NCBI GenBank assembly: GCA_037447655.1
Contig: JBBHKE010003070.1
Location: forward strand, 248,001 to 312,000
DNA from: Zygnema cylindricum
Taxonomy: Eukaryota > Streptophyta > Zygnematophyceae > Zygnematales > Zygnemataceae
Length of the DNA stretch: 64,000 nucleotides
Direction: 5' to 3'
The notes beneath the pieces were generated by a model. It was not told the origin of the DNA. It ran no database searches and saw nothing but the letters and a program-made list of their open reading frames with translations. Both the position numbers and the translations under genes were made by a program. This document shows positions 33,301 through 44,724 of the stretch, in pieces (the stretch's first letter is position 1; each line of letters begins with the position of its first letter).

Positions 33301-34396
33301 TGTTGAAATTTATGTATTTTCTAGGTCTGTATTGGAAAAATAAATAGAGTGTTGGAAAAGGGTAATTAATAGTTCACTTCTATATTTTAGTTAGAATGTA
33401 AAGAGAGAGAAAGAAGGACCCAAAGGCAGGCCATGGCTGCTGCGTCATTTAGAAGGAGGTAGAATAAATTAGAAGGTATTTTACTAGTTTTAGTAAAATA
33501 GTGCAGTTAGCCGGATTTGAACTTGGGTCTGCAGATTACGATGTAGACCTACGCCTCATCTATTAAGGCACTGACGAAATGATACACATGATATGTTTCA
33601 CGCATATATAAATATTGATATAAAGGACTAATGCACAGCAGGCTTACGAAAACGCGCATTAATAAATTCATGCATGGAAGCGAATCGAAGCCGTATAAAT
33701 ACAACTGATCGGACGCCCACCATTACAGCCGCCACCCACAATAAGCTTTCGGCGGCCTTTGGGGATAGCCTCACGCGGTGCCACGTGGCGCCACATTATT
33801 TGATATTGGAGAAGATGGGAGGAGGAACCATGGCTTCCGATTTGGCAAATGTCACCTTTTAGACCATGTCGTACAATGGCTGTACAATAAGTACATCGCC
33901 CATTGTGCCTTCTTGTACTATATAGTGTTCCTATTGGAATAAGGTTTAGTAGTACGTAGTCGTGAGTAGGCAGACCAAGACTTAGTGATATTTAGGTACC
34001 TCTCTCTAAAAGAGCTTATAACTGTAAAGGTCATCTTTGACCAGCCATAACTTAATGCTCCGGTGAGCAAATTCAGTGATTCTTTTTGCTGCGGACTCAA
34101 GGGACTCCAAGCTACACATGGGTGTAGTCGGCCTGGGTCTTTGCGTGCCAGGGTGGCACTTATTCAGTGGGAAAGTCAAAGTGGGGAATATTGTCCAAAA
34201 CACATATTCAAGCTTTGCATTTTGTGGTGGTACTGAGCACACAAAAGGTCTTGTCTTCACAGGGGTGAAGGTGTATTGGGTTTCTTATTTTCAAGGGATC
34301 ATTATTTGGGTTTATATCAACTTGGAGTCGGCACTATCTAGATTAGCTTCTTTTGGATCTGCGAATTCTGTGGGCAATGGAGCCCATAGAATTTCA
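33301..34396 (+). repeat. Copia D 5' LTR
   Basis: 1096 bp, TGTTGAAATT to GAATTTCA. The end is set by the adjoining primer-binding site, so the start codon at 34377 falls inside the LTR. The related LTR at 158-1389 is about 135 bp longer, through internal indels. Confidence 0.88.
33501..33575 (-). other. tRNA-like segment inside D LTR, antisense
   Basis: On the reverse strand: GCCTTAATAGATGAGGC (D-arm-like, similar to the D-arm of arginine-type tRNAs) and, about 30 bases on, AGTTCAAATCCGG (B-box-like). The anticodon stem is not paired. Orientation and position match the segment at 976-1046. Confidence 0.5.
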
Positions 34397-35396
34397 GGTT
34401 ATGGGCCCACCATCTAGGGTGCCTATGTTTGATGGAACAGACTTTACTTATTGGGAGTTTACGATGAAGTGATTGCTTTTCGAAAAGCATTTGTGGGGAA
34501 TTTTTTTAGAGGCAAGTGAGGTGTCCGCCACCCGGCTTTGGTGGAACTCATTATGGAGAATCATCTGGGGCTTCCCAGAAAACAACCTGGAGTTCAAATG
34601 TAACGAAAGGTGAAGGGAAAATTATTGCCATGGAAGGGAAAAAAAGGGAGAAGGATAAAGGGACACCTAAAGTGAGTAGAGCTAATCTCTCGACTATGGT
34701 TCCACTTGTAGGGATTAAAACTGAAAAAAATGACAGAAAAATATGGGAATACAAAAACACTATAACAAAACATCTTATACTTAGAAATGTGTCTAAGTCC
34801 ATAGCTATCACTCTTTTAAACTTAACGAAGTCTTTAGAGATATGGGAAGCACTAAGTCAGATTTATAATAGCGAGACTATTTAGAGGCAGCAATTAGTAA
34901 AACAAGAAACAAATGCCTATGTTTATATAAGCGGTAGCATGATAGTGTTTTGCAATGATATTGCTGCGCTATATGTTGGGCTTGCTAGTGCAAGATATGT
35001 AGAATCTGAGGAGAGGAAGATTAATACACTACTTATGAAGCTCCCAGCTGAGTACGAAAACATCATTTGTCGTAAGTAGGCAATGGATGGATCCTCATGG
35101 ACTTGGAGCTATACCACGGGGATAATTCTTGTGAGGGAAAGCACTTTGGAGCTTCGTGGGGGACATGACAGGGTGAATGCATTTATAGCTGGTAGTGACG
35201 AGTGGAAGCGTGATGAGAGGAAGAAAGACAAAGGTAAACCTTATCGGAACTTTGGTGGAAAGAGGGGGAGAGGAAAAGAAAGAGGAGCGTTGAAAAAGGG
35301 TGTTTGCTTCTTTTGCAAGGAAACGGGTAATTATTTGGAGGAGTGCCCTTGTTTGGAAGAACTTGGAAGTTGGAATGTGAATGAGGTGGAACAACC
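34377..35396 (+). pseudogene. Copia D gag (broken, 3' truncated)
   Basis: Gag protein of copia D, which would package element RNA. The start ATG (34377) is in the LTR; codons 8-12 are VMGPP from the primer-binding site; then SRVPMFDGTDFTYWEF and a stop at about 34470. Further on are a middle Gag domain similar to the UBN2/Retrotran_gag_2 type (KIWEYKNTITKHLILRN, SLEIWEALSQIYNS), a stop at 34882, and LLMKLPAEYENIICRK then stop at about 35078. A basic stretch precedes a zinc knuckle CFFCKETGNYLEEC at about 35309-35350, in which the histidine is replaced by asparagine. It is truncated at the inverted junction with copia B. Confidence 0.85.
34397..34411 (+). other. Primer-binding site, tRNA-Met anticodon-arm type (copia D)
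   Basis: GGTTATGGGCCCACC directly after the LTR end, identical to 143-157 and 39205-39219. It is complementary to the anticodon arm of plant initiator tRNA-Met. It lies within the gag frame and is translated. Confidence 0.78.
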
Positions 35397-38239
35397 ATAA
35401 CTCTCTAGTTCCCACCAGATATCTCATGACTCTCTTGGCTACCTCCCAGTCTCTCTTCCTAGGATCATTAAGACTCCTACTGAGTACTCCAACTGCTACC
35501 GCTATGTCCGACCTGGTATAGTTCATAAAATAGATTAAACTTCCTACGACTTGTCTATAAGGAATTGACTTCATAAACTCTCTTTCCTCTGGACTCATCT
35601 GATCGTCTAAGATCATCACACCTCCTTTTACACTCCCATCACTTACTTTTTTCAAGTCTATGGGAGTAGTACAACTGTTAGCATTTTCTATCTGGAATAC
35701 CTCAAGTATATTTCCTATAACTTCTTTCTGAGTAAGTCTGATGATCTTCTTCCCCCTATCTCTCTCCATTTGGATCCCCAAAATATATTTTGCCTCCCCT
35801 AAATCCTTCATATCAAATCTGCCCCTAAGATCTCCTTAAGCATTTTGATCTTCTCCAAAGATTTACTTAACACAAGCTGATCATCCACATAAATTGCAAT
35901 AAAAATGACACCATTCTCATCTTCAAACATATAGATAAAATGGTAAGAGCTAATACAAATATATCCCTGATTGGTGAGAAACTCATCTAGTTTCTTATTC
36001 CACTGTTGGGGAGCCAGCTTCGGTCCATATAAGGATTTTATGAGCCTGCAGACTTTGCTCTCTTCTCCTTCTTCCACGAACCCCTCAGGTTGCCTCATGA
36101 AAATTTCTTCCTCTAACTCACCATTAAGAAAAGCTGTCTTAATGTCTATCTGATAGATTTCCATGTCTTCCGCTGCTGCAAGACTGAGGAGAATCCTTAC
36201 TGATGGGAACGGAATAACTGGAGCAAAGGTCTCCACATAGTCAATCCCCTCCTTTTGGGTGAACGCCTTCGCTACTAATCGAGCCTTATATCTCTCAATG
36301 GTAATATCTGGGTTCAGTTTTAGTTTAAATACACATTTACACCCGATAGGTTTTCTATCTGGGGGGCAATCCGCTAGTTCCCAAGTATTTGATTCTATGA
36401 TAGAAGCAATCTCATCATTTATGGCTCTAATCCATCTTTCTTTCTCTGACTATTCACAGCTTTCGAGTAACACTGAGGCTCATTTGGGTGAGATAGTTTA
36501 GTTACTTTATGCGCGGCTTGATTTTCTTGTATCCTTTTGTTGCTCCTCTTTCCTCCCTCAAACTCGGAAGCAGGAATAGATGGAAGTCTTGGATTTCTTC
36601 TCACTGTCTCATCGGCTCCCCTGTCCATGGAAACCGGTTCTTGTCCTGCTTCTTCTATCTCCTTGAAGTCCATAGGAGTATGTGAGGTTTCCGGTGAGTC
36701 TCCTGTATCTTGGATCTCCCCTGAATCTGTAATCACGGTTTCACCGATGTCCCTTTCGGGAACAACCGAGTTCTCCTTACTTTCGGACTCAAATCTGATC
36801 CTTATCTTCTTTGTATATTTGAAGGGGTCAAATGACTTCCCTTCATCCATGACAACTAAGTGTTTGACCAGAATGATATCTATCTTTGCTAAGTCATAGA
36901 CTCTATATCCCTTAACATCCTCACCATATCCCACAAAGTATCCAGGTTTTCCCTTAGCATCTAGTTTTCAGTTTTTTCCTATCCGTGTCAAGACTGTAAA
37001 CTTGGCTACCGAATACTTTAAGGTGTGAGATATCTGGTTTCCTTCCAACCCATCTCTCATAAGGTGTCACTCCCTTTACAGCTGAGGTAAGGACTCTATT
37101 CTTAATGTAGTTGGCACAATTCATTGCTTCTGCCCAAAATCTCTTTCCTATTTTCTTTTCGGCCAACATACTGCATACACTATCTCCTAGTGTTCGATTC
37201 AACCTCTCAGCTACCCCATTTTGTTCCGGGTTATATGGTACAGTTTTTTGGTGCTGCACTCCCTCATCTCTTAGATATTCCTCAAACTGGTTAGAGGTAT
37301 ATTCCCCCCCATTATCACTCCTTATCCTCTTAATGGGGGTTTCATGCAACTTCTCACTCCAGGCTTTAAATTCTTTGAAGTAAGTTGATGCTTCAGACTT
37401 TGTTTTCTGAAAGTAGACTCCAGATTATCCAAACCAGTCATCGGTTATTGTCATCATAAACCTCTTTCCTCCAACCGAAGGTAATTTTGCAGGTCCTCAA
37501 ATATCTGTGTGGACCAAATCTAACACTTTCTCACCTCTATATGTGGCAGCTTTGGGAAAGGGAAGTCTGTGAGCCTTACCTTTAGCACAACCACTACAAT
37601 CATCCATCATTTTATTATCCCCAAACTGAATGCCTTCTACTACCCCAAGATTTTTCATTTCCCTCAACCTATCAAAATGCACATTTCCCAATCGCAATGC
37701 CAAATCATCAATTTAGGAACACCAACATAATAAGCATTCTTCTTTTCATTATTCATGTTCAGCGTAAACATTCCTTGGCTACCTTTATCTGTCGTGAAGT
37801 AAACTTAATCCCCATAATTAGCTGTAAAGACTCCCTTTTGAGTGAAGGTATCAAACTCTTTATCATCTAACACACACGTAGAGACAAGATTTTTACTCAA
37901 CTGAGGAATGTAGAGTACATCTGAGAATGTAAGTATATAAGTCTTACCCTCCACTAAGACTTTCAGATCTAGTGATCCCACTAGATCTGTAGTAACCACT
38001 CTCCCATCCCCATACTCTATCTCTATTGTAGGGATTTTCCTTAACTTAGTGAAGAGTTCTTTATCACGACACATATGCATGGATGCACTTGAGTCAATAA
38101 TCCATCCTTCTTGTGGAGCTTCCCGAATTGCTCCAAGGGCACACTTTTGTCTCCGAGGGATCTCCTTCTCCTCCATACTCTCGTCAAGAAGAAGCTCCCC
38201 ATCCTCCTCAGATGACTCATCGTCGGTTTCTCGTATCAC
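35397..38239 (-). pseudogene. Copia B pol: protease, integrase, RT, part of RNase H (broken)
   Basis: Order from 38239 downward. Protease has GWIIDSSASMHMC (normally DSGAS; the glycine is changed, catalytic Asp kept). The GAG-pre-integrase zinc segment is at 37497-37703 (LGNVHFDRLREM, CSGCAKGKAHRLPF). The integrase core is 36954-37349, with IRSDNGGEYTS and YNPEQNGVAERLNRT giving the second Asp and the Glu of the DD35E triad. Its tail and a charged linker are at 36419-36934. RT is split over 35808-36236 (KTAFLNGELEEEIFM, YVDD near 35880-35891) and 35398-35811 (KDLGEAKYILGIQM, SIPYRQVVGSLIYFM). At least four frameshifts (near 38240, 37700, 36940, 36240) and several stops. RNase H is absent beyond its first residues. 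Confidence 0.92.
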
Positions 38240-39239
38240 TTTTGTAACAACAAGTGTCTTTTTCTTCCCTCTGGAAGAACCCCCTCCACGATTCTCTTAG
38301 AGCCTCAGCTGTGACAGCCTGACACAAATCTGCGATGAAGTGTCCCGGCTTTTTGCAAAAATGACAAAGACCTTTTGGGGGCCTCGGTCCTCCAGGATGA
38401 TCTCTTTCCCCTTTGTACGATTTCTTCGGATCCTTCTCCCATCGGTCCCCTCCTTCTGCTAGAGCTTGAATGCTCTTTCCTCCTCTCCTAATCTCCATTT
38501 TGTTTTCGTGCACAAGTATCATATTGACCACTGTGTTTCATTTCCATGAACTATCAAGCATTTCCTGTACTCGATACACTATGTTCTCGAACTCATCTGG
38601 TAACTTTATGATAAGAGTGTTAACTTTCATTTGAATTGTACTTGTCCACCGAGCACTTTCCATCTCCATATACAAACAAGAAAGATCATTACAGTAATCT
38701 TATATCTTTCCTCTTTTGTAAGTGTAACTCACTAGCTTTTGCTCAGCCAACTGGAGCTCCTGAATAGTTCCATCTCTATAAATCTCCGCCAAACTCACCC
38801 ACAACTCCTCGGCCTTGTAAATGTGAAGCTGAGGAGTGGCCAAAGCGTGAGTGAGATGCTTGAGAATGAAGTTCTTGGCAGCCATGTTTACATCCTCCCA
38901 CATTTGAGTATCGTTCTCCGTGGTCTTCACGGTCACCGCTCCTGGTACTGTGGCAATAGGAGTAAGGGGTGTCTCCTTCCCTTTCCCCTTTTCGGACACA
39001 CTCTTTTCCCCATCATCTGCCTCCTCCGCTGAGGCAACCATTGCTACAGGAAACTTTACTCCTCTAAATCTTGTTGGAGTTCCCGAAGGTGGATGTTTCA
39101 CTTGTCCACTGACGATACCCCAGTATCGTTTTTCACACAGATCTCCCTTCATCATGCCTTCCCAATAGATGAACCCAAATCCATTGAAGGTGGGCACCCT
39201 AAAGGGTGGGCCCATAACCTGCAATTCTGTGTCCTCCAT
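38217..39239 (-). pseudogene. Copia B gag (broken)
   Basis: Gag from the LTR-embedded ATG at 39239. The first frame (39239-38700, 179 codons) begins MEDTELQ, then VMGPP from the primer-binding site, FRVPTFNGFGFIYWE, and a UBN2-type middle (QMWEDVNMAAKNFILKHL, AEELWVSLAEIYRDG). It ends at a TAA where CAA is expected (GKI then stop, DYCNDL). After further Gag sequence (KLPDEFENIVYRVQEML, then a stop near 38540) a second frame 38217-38531 has a basic region and a zinc knuckle CHFCKKPGHFIADLC with one extra residue before the last cysteine. The protease frame follows by frameshift. Confidence 0.88.
39205..39219 (-). other. Primer-binding site, tRNA-Met anticodon-arm type (copia B)
   Basis: GGTTATGGGCCCACC immediately after the 5' LTR end AATTGCA, the same 15 bases as in copia D, and translated as VMGPP in gag. 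Confidence 0.78.
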
Positions 39240-40267
39240 TGGACTACAGAATTCAGAAAGCCTCTAGATAGTATTTAACTAACTCACTTCAAGCCACAAC
39301 CACTGGTGCCCAAAAAGGCAAACTGAAAATTTAACTGCACCTCTCTGTGGCGTGGACTCCTTTGAGTCTGTAGCAAAAAAAGAATCACTGAAAACGCCCA
39401 ACTAGCCGATAAGTTATATGGTTGCAAAGATGTCAATTGATACAAACTCTCAAAGAGAGAGAGGACTATCTACCTAATTTTTCCTAAGTCCTAGTTTTTC
39501 CTAGTTCTCTCTCAAAACCCCTATCTACTGCCTGTACGAACCAATCAGAACACTGTACAGTACCAGAAAGTACTACTACCAATGTACTTTCTGTATGGCC
39601 TCTGTACGACAAGAAAATTAGGCGGACGGGTGTCTATTTTCCACTTGTCCGTACGTTACTCGAAATTCCCGCGACCGGATGTTATCTCTCCCTGTGGCGC
39701 CAGGTCTTGCCACGTCACTAAATGCTAAAGTGACCATTCCGTGATTTCGGCGATGATGTGCGCCGTTAAATTTGACGCGAAATGGAATCTCACTCGTAAT
39801 AAATACTTGCGAAATATTTGTTTCGCTGTCGAAACAAAATGCGCAATATTCGTTTCAATTTAGTACAGTACTTTGTATTTCGTAAAATTGTATCTATGCG
39901 TGCCGTAAAGAGTTTCAGTTAAATGACTTTTGTATAACACAATAGTTTAAATATTAATGAATCCTTATATCTCGTAACGGAATTTTAGGACAGACTGGTT
40001 TGAGCTTAGGACTACGCCGCGCTATGCCGGTCGAGGGTTTGAGTCTTGCCGGACTCAACCTTTTGTTGAGAGTGACTAAAGTCACTCTGTAATCCTTCCT
40101 ATGGAGCTGAGGCAGCCATGGCTCCATCGCTCTCTCTCTCCTTCAGTGACTACAACAAGTATGGGGGTAAGAGAGAAGAGATGGAGGCAAGCTGCGTACA
40201 TTTTATTTATATGTTTTCCCGCTGATTAATTTAGACCTAGAAAATAAAAAAACTACTTATTTCAACA
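39220..40267 (-). repeat. Copia B 5' LTR
   Basis: 1048 bp on the reverse strand, TGTTGAAATA at 40267 and AATTGCA at 39220, similar in length to the 3' LTR at 18021-19057. It carries the gag ATG at 39239 and, on the forward strand at about 39995-40058, a B-box-like GGGTTTGAGTCTTGCC tRNA-like segment. The flanking base 40268 is satellite (AACTGTTAGCGC). Confidence 0.88.
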
Positions 40268-43200
40268 AACTGTTAGCGCAAACAAGAATGGTTATCTTAA
40301 TTTCACAAACTGTTTGCGCTAACACGAATTGTTACCTAAATTACACAAACTGTTGCGCTAAAAGCAGTTCTTACCTAAACTTACACAAACTTTTAGCCCT
40401 AATAGGAATTGTTACCTATTTTCCTCAAATTGTTAGCGCTAACAATAATTAACATTTTAATTCCACAAACTGATGACGCTAACATGAATTATTACATAAC
40501 TAACACAAAGTGTTAGCGATAACAAGAATTGTAACCTAACTTACACAAACCTTTAGCCCTAACATGAATTGTTATCAAACATACATAAACTGTTAGCGCT
40601 AACAGGCATTGTCACCTAATTCACACAAACAGTTGGCGCTAACAAGAATGGTTATCTTAATTAGACAAACTCTTTGCGCTAACGAGAATTATTACCTAAA
40701 TGAAACAAATTGTTTGCGCTAACAGGAATTGTTACCTATTTTACACAAATTGTTAGCGCTAACAATAATTAATATTTTAATTACACAAACTGATGACGCT
40801 TACATGAATTATTACCTAACATACACTAACTGTTAGCGCTAACAGGAATTGTTATGGAAATTACACAAACACTTAGCGCTAACAGGAATTTTTACCTTAC
40901 TTAAACAAACTCTTAGGGCTACTAGGAATTCTCACATAACTTACACAAACTATTAGCGCTAACAGGAATTGTTATCGAAATTACACAAACACTTAGCGCT
41001 AACATGAATTGTTACCTTACTTACACAAACTCTTTGCGCTAATAGGAATTTTTATCCAAATTACACAAAATGTTAGCGCTAACACGAATTGTTTTTAACT
41101 AACACAAACTGTAAGAGATAACAGGAATTGTTACCTAACTTACACAAACTATTAGTGCTAACAGAAACTAATATCTTAAATACTGAAATTGTGAGCGCTA
41201 ACAAGAATTGTGACCTAATTACACAAACTATTAGCACTAACAGGAATTGTTATCTAGCTTACATAAAGTGTTAGCGCTAATAGGAATTGTTATCTAAATG
41301 ACACAAACTGTTAGCGCAAGTAGGAATTGTTACCTAACTTACACAAACTATTAGTGCTAACAGAATCTAATATCTTAAATACTGAAATTTTGAGCGCTAA
41401 CAGGAATTGTGACCTAATTACACAAACTATTAGCGCTACCAATAATTGTTATCAAAAATTACTCAAACTGTTAGCTCTAACAGGAATTCTCACCTAATTT
41501 ACACAAACAATTAGCACTAACAAGAATTGTTATCTTAATTACACAAACTGTTAGCGCTAACAGGAATTGTTACCGATCTTACACAAGGTGTCAGGGCTAA
41601 CATGAATTAATATCTAAATTACACAAACTGTTAGCGCTAACAAGAATTGTTATCTAAATTACACAAACTACTAGCGCTAACAAGAATTGTCACCTAAGTT
41701 TCACAAATTGTTTCCGCTAAAAGTAATTATTTTCTAATGTACACAAACTGTTATCGCTAATAGAAATTGTTTTCTATTTTACACAAAATGTTAGCGTTAA
41801 GATGAAGTGTTACCTTACTTACAAAAACTGTTAGCGGTAATAGAAATTGTTACCTAACTTACACAAACTGTTAGTGCTAACAGGAATTGCTATCTAAATT
41901 ACACAAACTGTTAGTAATTACAGGAATTGCTATCTAAATTACACAAATTGTTAGCGATAACAAGAATTGTTATTAAAATTACACAAACTTTTAGCGCTAA
42001 CACGAATTATTACCTAACTTACACAAACTGTTAGCGTTGACTAAAACTGTTATGTAAATTACACAAACAGTTATTGGTTAGAAGAATTGTAATCTAAATA
42101 CACAAATTGTTAGCAATAACAAGAATTGTTTTCTAAATTTCACAAACTGTTAGCTCTAACTAGGATTGTAATCTAAATTACACAAACTCTTAGCGCTAAC
42201 AGAAATTGTTATCTAACTTACACAAACTCTTAGCACTAAAAGGATTTTTTTCCCAGCTTACACAAACTGTTAGCGCCAATAGGAATTAAAATCTAAATTA
42301 CACAAATGATAGCGCTAACAGGAATTCTCACCAAATTTACACAAATTGTTAGCTTTAAGAATAATTCTAATCTAAATCACACAAAGTGTTAGCGCTAACA
42401 CAAATTGTGACCTAACTTACACAACCATTAGGGCTAAAAATAATTGTTACCAACTTACGCAAGCTGTTAGTGCTTACAAGAATTGTAATCAAAATTACAT
42501 AAACTCTTAGTGCTAACTCGAATTGTTACCTAACTACCACAAACTGTTAGCTCAAACAAGAAATTTTATCTAAATTACACAAACTATTAGCGCTAACAAT
42601 AATTGTTATCTAATTTACACAAACTATTAGGGCTAACAAGAATTGTTATCTAAATTACACAAACTGTTAGCGATAACACGAAATGTTACCTTGCAAAAAT
42701 TGTTAGAGCTAATAGAAATTGTTACCTAACTAACACAAACTATTAGCGCTAAAAGAAATTGTTACCTAACTTATTAGCGCAAACAAGAATTGTTACCTAA
42801 CTTACACAAACCTTTAGCCCTAACATGAATTGTTATCAAACATACAGAAAATATTAGCTTTAACAGGCATTGTCACCTAATTTACACAAACTGTTTGCGC
42901 TAACATGCATGGTTATCTTAATTAGACAAACTCTTTGCCCTAACGAGAATTATTACCTAAATGAAACAAATTGTTTGCGCTAAAAAGAATTGTTACCTAT
43001 TTTACACAAATTTTTAGCGCTAACAATAATTAATATTTTAATTACACAAACTGATGACGCTTAAATGAATTATTACCTAACATACACTAACTGTTAGCGA
43101 TAACAAGAATTGTTATCGAAATTACACAAACACTTAGCGCTAACAAGAATTGTAACCTTACTTAAACAAACTCTTAGCGCTAATAGGAATTGTCACCTAA

Positions 43201-44518
43201 CTTACACAAGGAGTCAGGGCTAACAGGAATTATTATCTAAATTACACAAACACATAGCGCTAACAAGAATTGTTACCTTACTTACACAAACTCTTAGCCC
43301 TAATTGAATTTTTATCCAAATTACACAAACTGTTAGCGCTAACATGAATTGTTTCCTAACTTACACAAACTGTAAGAGATAACAAGAATTGTTACCTGAA
43401 TTACACAAACTCTTAGCACTAACAGAAATTGTTACCTTACTTTAACAAACTATTAGCGCTAACAAAAATTGTTATCTAAAATTACTCAAATTGTTAGCTT
43501 TAACAGGAATTGTCACCTAATTTCCACAAACTATTAGCGCTAACAAAGATTGTTATCTAAATTACACAAAATGTTAGCCCTTACAAAAATTGTTACCTAA
43601 CTTACACAAACTGAAACGCTAACAAGAATTGTTACCTAATTTACACAAACTGTTAGCACTAACAGGAATTGTTGCCTTGCTTACATAAAGTGTTAGCGCT
43701 AATAGGAATTGTTATCTAAATTACACAAATTGTTAGCGCTACTAGGAATTTTTACCTCACTTACACAAACTGTTAGCGCTAACAAGAATTGTTACCTAAC
43801 TTACACAAACTATTAGTGCTAAAAGAAACTGATATCTTAAATACTGAAATTGTGAGCCCTAACAGGAATTGTCACCTAATTACACAAACTATTAGCGCTA
43901 CCAATAATTGTTATCAAAAATTACTCAAACTATTAGCTGTAACAGGAATTCTAACCTAATTTATACAAACAATTAGCGCTAACAAGAATTGTTATCTTAA
44001 TTAAACAAACTGTTAGCGCTAACAGGAATTGTTACCGATCTTACAGAAGGTGTCAGGGCTAACATGAATTAATATCAATTTTACACAAAATGTTAGCGCT
44101 TATAAGAATTCTTACCTATCTTACACGAACAGTTAGCGCTAACAAGAATTGTTATCTCAATTACACAAACTACTAGCGCTAACAAGAATTGTCACCTAAG
44201 TTTCAAAAATTGTTTGTGCTAACAATAATTATTTTCTAAATTACACAAACTGTTAGCGCTGACAAGAATTGTTACCTAACTTACACAAATTGTTAGCGCT
44301 AACACAAATTGTTTTCTAACTTACACAAAATGTTAGCGCTAAACATAATTGTTACCTAACTTACACAAAGTGTTATCGCTAATAGAAATTGTTTTCAAAG
44401 TTACACAAAATGTTAGCGTTAAGAAGAATTGTTACCAACTTACACAAATTGTTAGCGCTAACAAAAATTGTATTCTAACATACACAAACTGTTACACAAA
44501 CCTTAAGCCCTAACATGA
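40268..44518. repeat. 40-bp satellite, block 6
   Basis: About 106 monomers with the CTAAATTACAC tail. Higher-order structure: a variant TGATGACGC monomer with characteristic neighbours (GACAAACTCTTTGCGC, ATGAAACAAATTG) appears near 40471, 40791, 43049 and again at 44941 in the next block. No genes. Confidence 0.97.
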
Positions 44519-44523
44519 GTAGA

Positions 44524-44724
44524 ACACCATGAATCGTTATTAGCCTTATGTACGCTATATCGGCACCCCAAAATTTTGACATTGATACCTTAAATATAAT
44601 AAATTACACTATATAAGGACGTGGACCATAATCTGCCACGTCTCCCGGCACTAAATTAGAATGAATGACGCTAATTTTTTCTTTACACTAATAATTTCTA
44701 TACGCTAATAACGATTCAAGGTGT
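44524..44724. mobile_element. MITE-like element with 21-bp terminal inverted repeats
   Basis: A 201-bp non-coding insert in the satellite. Left end ACACCATGAATCGTTATTAGC (44524-44544) and the complement of the right end (44704-44724) differ at one of 21 bases. Inside is an AT-rich stretch and a hairpin GACGTGG/CCACGTC near 44620-44645. Size and structure are those of a miniature inverted-repeat DNA transposon that depends on a transposase elsewhere. Flanking satellite is GAGTAGA on the left and ACCTTACA on the right; no clean target duplication is seen (a TA pair is possible). Superfamily unknown. Confidence 0.75.

Larger units (their letters stand above)
33301..35396 (+). mobile_element. Copia D element, 5' part (LTR, leader, gag)
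   Basis: Forward-strand 5' LTR, primer-binding site and gag of copia D. It starts exactly with TGTTGAAATT inside a B LTR and ends within gag after the zinc-knuckle region, where it joins the reverse-strand pol of copia B tail to tail at about 35391-35397. No pol or 3' LTR remains. Confidence 0.88.
35397..40267 (-). mobile_element. Copia B element, 5' LTR to RNase H start (3' truncated)
   Basis: Reverse-strand copia B with its 5' LTR (39220-40267), gag, protease, integrase, RT and the beginning of RNase H. It is the longest B copy here. At about 35397 it stops after the TRELW motif and joins the gag of copia D in opposite orientation; AGTTATGGTTG is shared at the joint. Right of the LTR, satellite resumes at 40268. 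Confidence 0.92.

Noticed and set aside
36537-36899. Forward open frames across 35971-39278
   Set aside because: Antisense shadows of copia B gag and pol, which are recognisable on the reverse strand.
32484-40267. Target-site duplication around the composite
   Set aside because: Left flank ATTTT and right flank AACTG do not match and the satellite phase is not restored.
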